DNA of 16,806 nucleotides from Verrucomicrobiota bacterium (GTDB lineage Bacteria > Verrucomicrobiota > Verrucomicrobiia > Limisphaerales > SXQI01), in assembly GCA_008933045.1 (NCBI GenBank), contig WBXJ01000035.1:1-16806 (forward strand). The letters run 5' to 3'. Below, one piece after another: positions 15,666 through 16,806 of this stretch. The notes beneath the pieces are model-generated. The model was not told where the DNA came from, did no database searches, and saw nothing but the letters and a program-made list of their open reading frames with translations. The number at the start of each line of letters is the position of its first letter. Position 1 is the first letter of the stretch. The translations under genes were made by a program, and so were the position numbers.

Positions 15666-16643
15666 ATGAAAGTCACTGTCTTAGGAGCTGGAGCGTGGGG
15701 CACGGCACTCTCGATTGTTTTGCGAAGCGGAAATCATTCGGTAACGCTTTGGGGACATCGCGCTCAACTTCTGGAAGAAATTCGCAGTGCTGGCGAGAAC
15801 CGATCCTATCTACCCGGGGTGCCCATCCCTTCGGATCTCAGATTCGAGACCGATCTCAAGGAGGCCGTTCGAGGCGCAAACTTTATTGTGCTGGCAGTGC
15901 CTTCCAAGGCCATGCGCGAGATTGGCACCGAGTTGAAGGGGTTGAACGTTCCTCTGATTTCTGTGACTAAAGGCATCGAATTTAATACTGGGTTGACCAT
16001 GTCATCCGTGCTGCGGGAGTGTGTTCCTGACGCACCGGTTGCGGCACTTTCTGGGCCCACCTTAGCGATGGAAGTTGCACTAAAAATCCCCACGGCTGTG
16101 GTGGCGGCGAGCGAAACTTTGGCACTGAGTCTGGAAATTCAAAACCTTTTTCATCGCCCTTATTTCAGAGTTTACACTAGCAGTGATCTGCGTGGAGTGG
16201 AGCTCGCGGGTGCGTTAAAAAACGTCATCGCGATTGGTGCTGGGGTTTGCGACGGGCTGGGGTTGGGTGATAATGCGAAGGCTGCACTCATCACTCGAGC
16301 GATTGTGGAAATGCGCCGGCTTGGAGTGGCCTGCAGCGCACAGCCGGATACATTTTCTGGATTGAGTGGCCTGGGTGATGTCACGGTGACTTGTTTTTCA
16401 AAACTGAGTCGTAACCGTAGTTTTGGCGAACGGCTTGGAAGAGGCGAGTCCATCCAACACATTTTGGAGTCTACAAAAACTGTTGCTGAAGGTTATCCCA
16501 CCGCACGTGCTGCTTGGCAATTAGCAGCCAAACATGGAGTGGAGGTTCCCATCATCTCGGAAGTTTATTCCATGCTCTATGAGGGTAAGAACCTCAAAGA
16601 TGCGTTACGCGATCTCACGCTGCGGGAGTCCAAATCGGAATAA
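15666..16643 (+). CDS. gpsA: NAD(P)-dependent glycerol-3-phosphate dehydrogenase GpsA
   Basis: Cytoplasmic enzyme reducing dihydroxyacetone phosphate to sn-glycerol-3-phosphate for phospholipid synthesis. The 325-residue length is normal. The N-terminal Rossmann motif GAGAWGTAL is at 7-15. SVTKGIE (99-105) carries the conserved K102, LSGPTLAMEV (128-137) follows, and the catalytic Lys is K185 in AGALKN. The C-terminal substrate-binding domain shows GLGLGDNAKAALITR (197-211) and SGLSGLGDVTVTC (231-243). ATG at 15666 is 4 bases after the plsY stop. The gene converges on the thrH-like gene, with 19 bases between stops and no clear hairpin there. Identification is certain; NADH versus NADPH preference is not readable. 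Confidence 0.96.
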   Translation: MKVTVLGAGAWGTALSIVLRSGNHSVTLWGHRAQLLEEIRSAGENRSYLPGVPIPSDLRFETDLKEAVRGANFIVLAVPSKAMREIGTELKGLNVPLISVTKGIEFNTGLTMSSVLRECVPDAPVAALSGPTLAMEVALKIPTAVVAASETLALSLEIQNLFHRPYFRVYTSSDLRGVELAGALKNVIAIGAGVCDGLGLGDNAKAALITRAIVEMRRLGVACSAQPDTFSGLSGLGDVTVTCFSKLSRNRSFGERLGRGESIQHILESTKTVAEGYPTARAAWQLAAKHGVEVPIISEVYSMLYEGKNLKDALRDLTLRESKSE

Positions 16644-16662
16644 CGCTTGATGCCACTTAGCT

Positions 16663-16806
16663 TCAGAGTGCCTGTTTGATCTTAGCCAACAGCTCACCAT
16701 ACTCCTCTAGTGCTTCAAATTGGGGGAACTGTTTTTGGATGGAATCCGGTGAACGAAAGAGAAAACCGTGATCAGCCTCAGCTAACATTGTGGTGTCATT
16801 GAAAGA
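16663..16806 (-). CDS. thrH: ThrH-like HAD phosphatase, C-terminal fragment
   Basis: The last 47 codons of a gene that begins beyond the right edge, too short to be called as a separate reading frame. The visible part starts SFNDTTMLAEADHGFLFRSP, continues through FPQFEALEEYGELL and ends with a TGA at 16665-16663. SFNDTTML is the HAD motif IV region (Asp for magnesium binding), and the DHGFLFRSP / FPQF pattern matches bifunctional phosphoserine phosphatase/homoserine phosphotransferase ThrH more closely than SerB. In that family the protein is about 200 residues, dephosphorylates phosphoserine and can pass phosphate to homoserine. Only the C-terminal quarter is seen, so the substrate assignment is tentative. 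Confidence 0.78.
   Translation of the reverse strand, partial: SFNDTTMLAEADHGFLFRSPDSIQKQFPQFEALEEYGELLAKIKQAL

Noticed and set aside
16644..16670. CACT/AGTG inverted pair between the convergent gpsA and thrH-like genes
   Set aside because: 4-bp stem with no flanking extension; no better than chance.
1..16806. Mobile elements, CRISPR arrays, tRNA or rRNA genes
   Set aside because: I saw no transposase or integrase motifs, no regularly spaced repeats and no cloverleaf-like or rRNA sequence; genes fill nearly the whole window.

Overview
The window looks like chromosomal DNA from a member of the PVC superphylum, most likely Verrucomicrobiota. This is inferred from gene content: an exosortase/EpsI pair inside an exopolysaccharide locus, a PilM-type pilus gene, a large two-part exported alpha/beta hydrolase of a type I associate with Planctomycetes and Verrucomicrobia, a Tat-exported sugar isomerase, and near absence of Shine-Dalgarno motifs. 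No rRNA or other strong taxonomic marker is present, so the placement is tentative. I see no insertion sequence, integrase, tRNA, rRNA or CRISPR array.

Layout. 1-975 (minus): pilM, cut by the window edge at its C-terminal end, with a candidate promoter and a short palindrome in its leader. 1115-10626 (minus): seven tightly packed genes read right to left: a bi-domain oxidoreductase, a heparinase II/III-like protein, a family 4 glycosyltransferase, an exosortase, EpsI, a polyprenyl glycosylphosphotransferase, and a UDP-glucuronate decarboxylase. Junctions range from a 4-base overlap to 37 bases, and a candidate sigma70-type promoter lies just before the first gene, so this is probably one operon. 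10761-10973 (minus): infA, encoding translation initiation factor IF-1. 11145-14919 (minus): three genes for exported proteins: an alpha/beta hydrolase, a small unknown secreted protein, and a Tat-exported TIM-barrel sugar isomerase/epimerase-like protein. 15044-16643 (plus): plsY and gpsA, 4 bases apart, covering two early steps of glycerophospholipid synthesis. 16663-16806 (minus): the last 47 codons of a ThrH-like HAD phosphatase.

How the genes fit together. In the seven-gene locus the decarboxylase would supply UDP-xylose, the glycosylphosphotransferase would load the first sugar phosphate on undecaprenyl phosphate, and the glycosyltransferase would extend the chain. The heparinase-like protein and the oxidoreductase would modify or trim sugar units. 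The exosortase and EpsI would process and anchor proteins carrying a C-terminal sorting tag, which in other bacteria goes with exopolysaccharide production. No flippase, polymerase, chain-length regulator, outer-membrane exporter or tagged substrate is visible, so the locus depends on genes elsewhere. The most unusual point is that the exosortase keeps the catalytic Cys and Arg but has Glu where the family normally has His. No gap longer than 300 bases lacks a gene.
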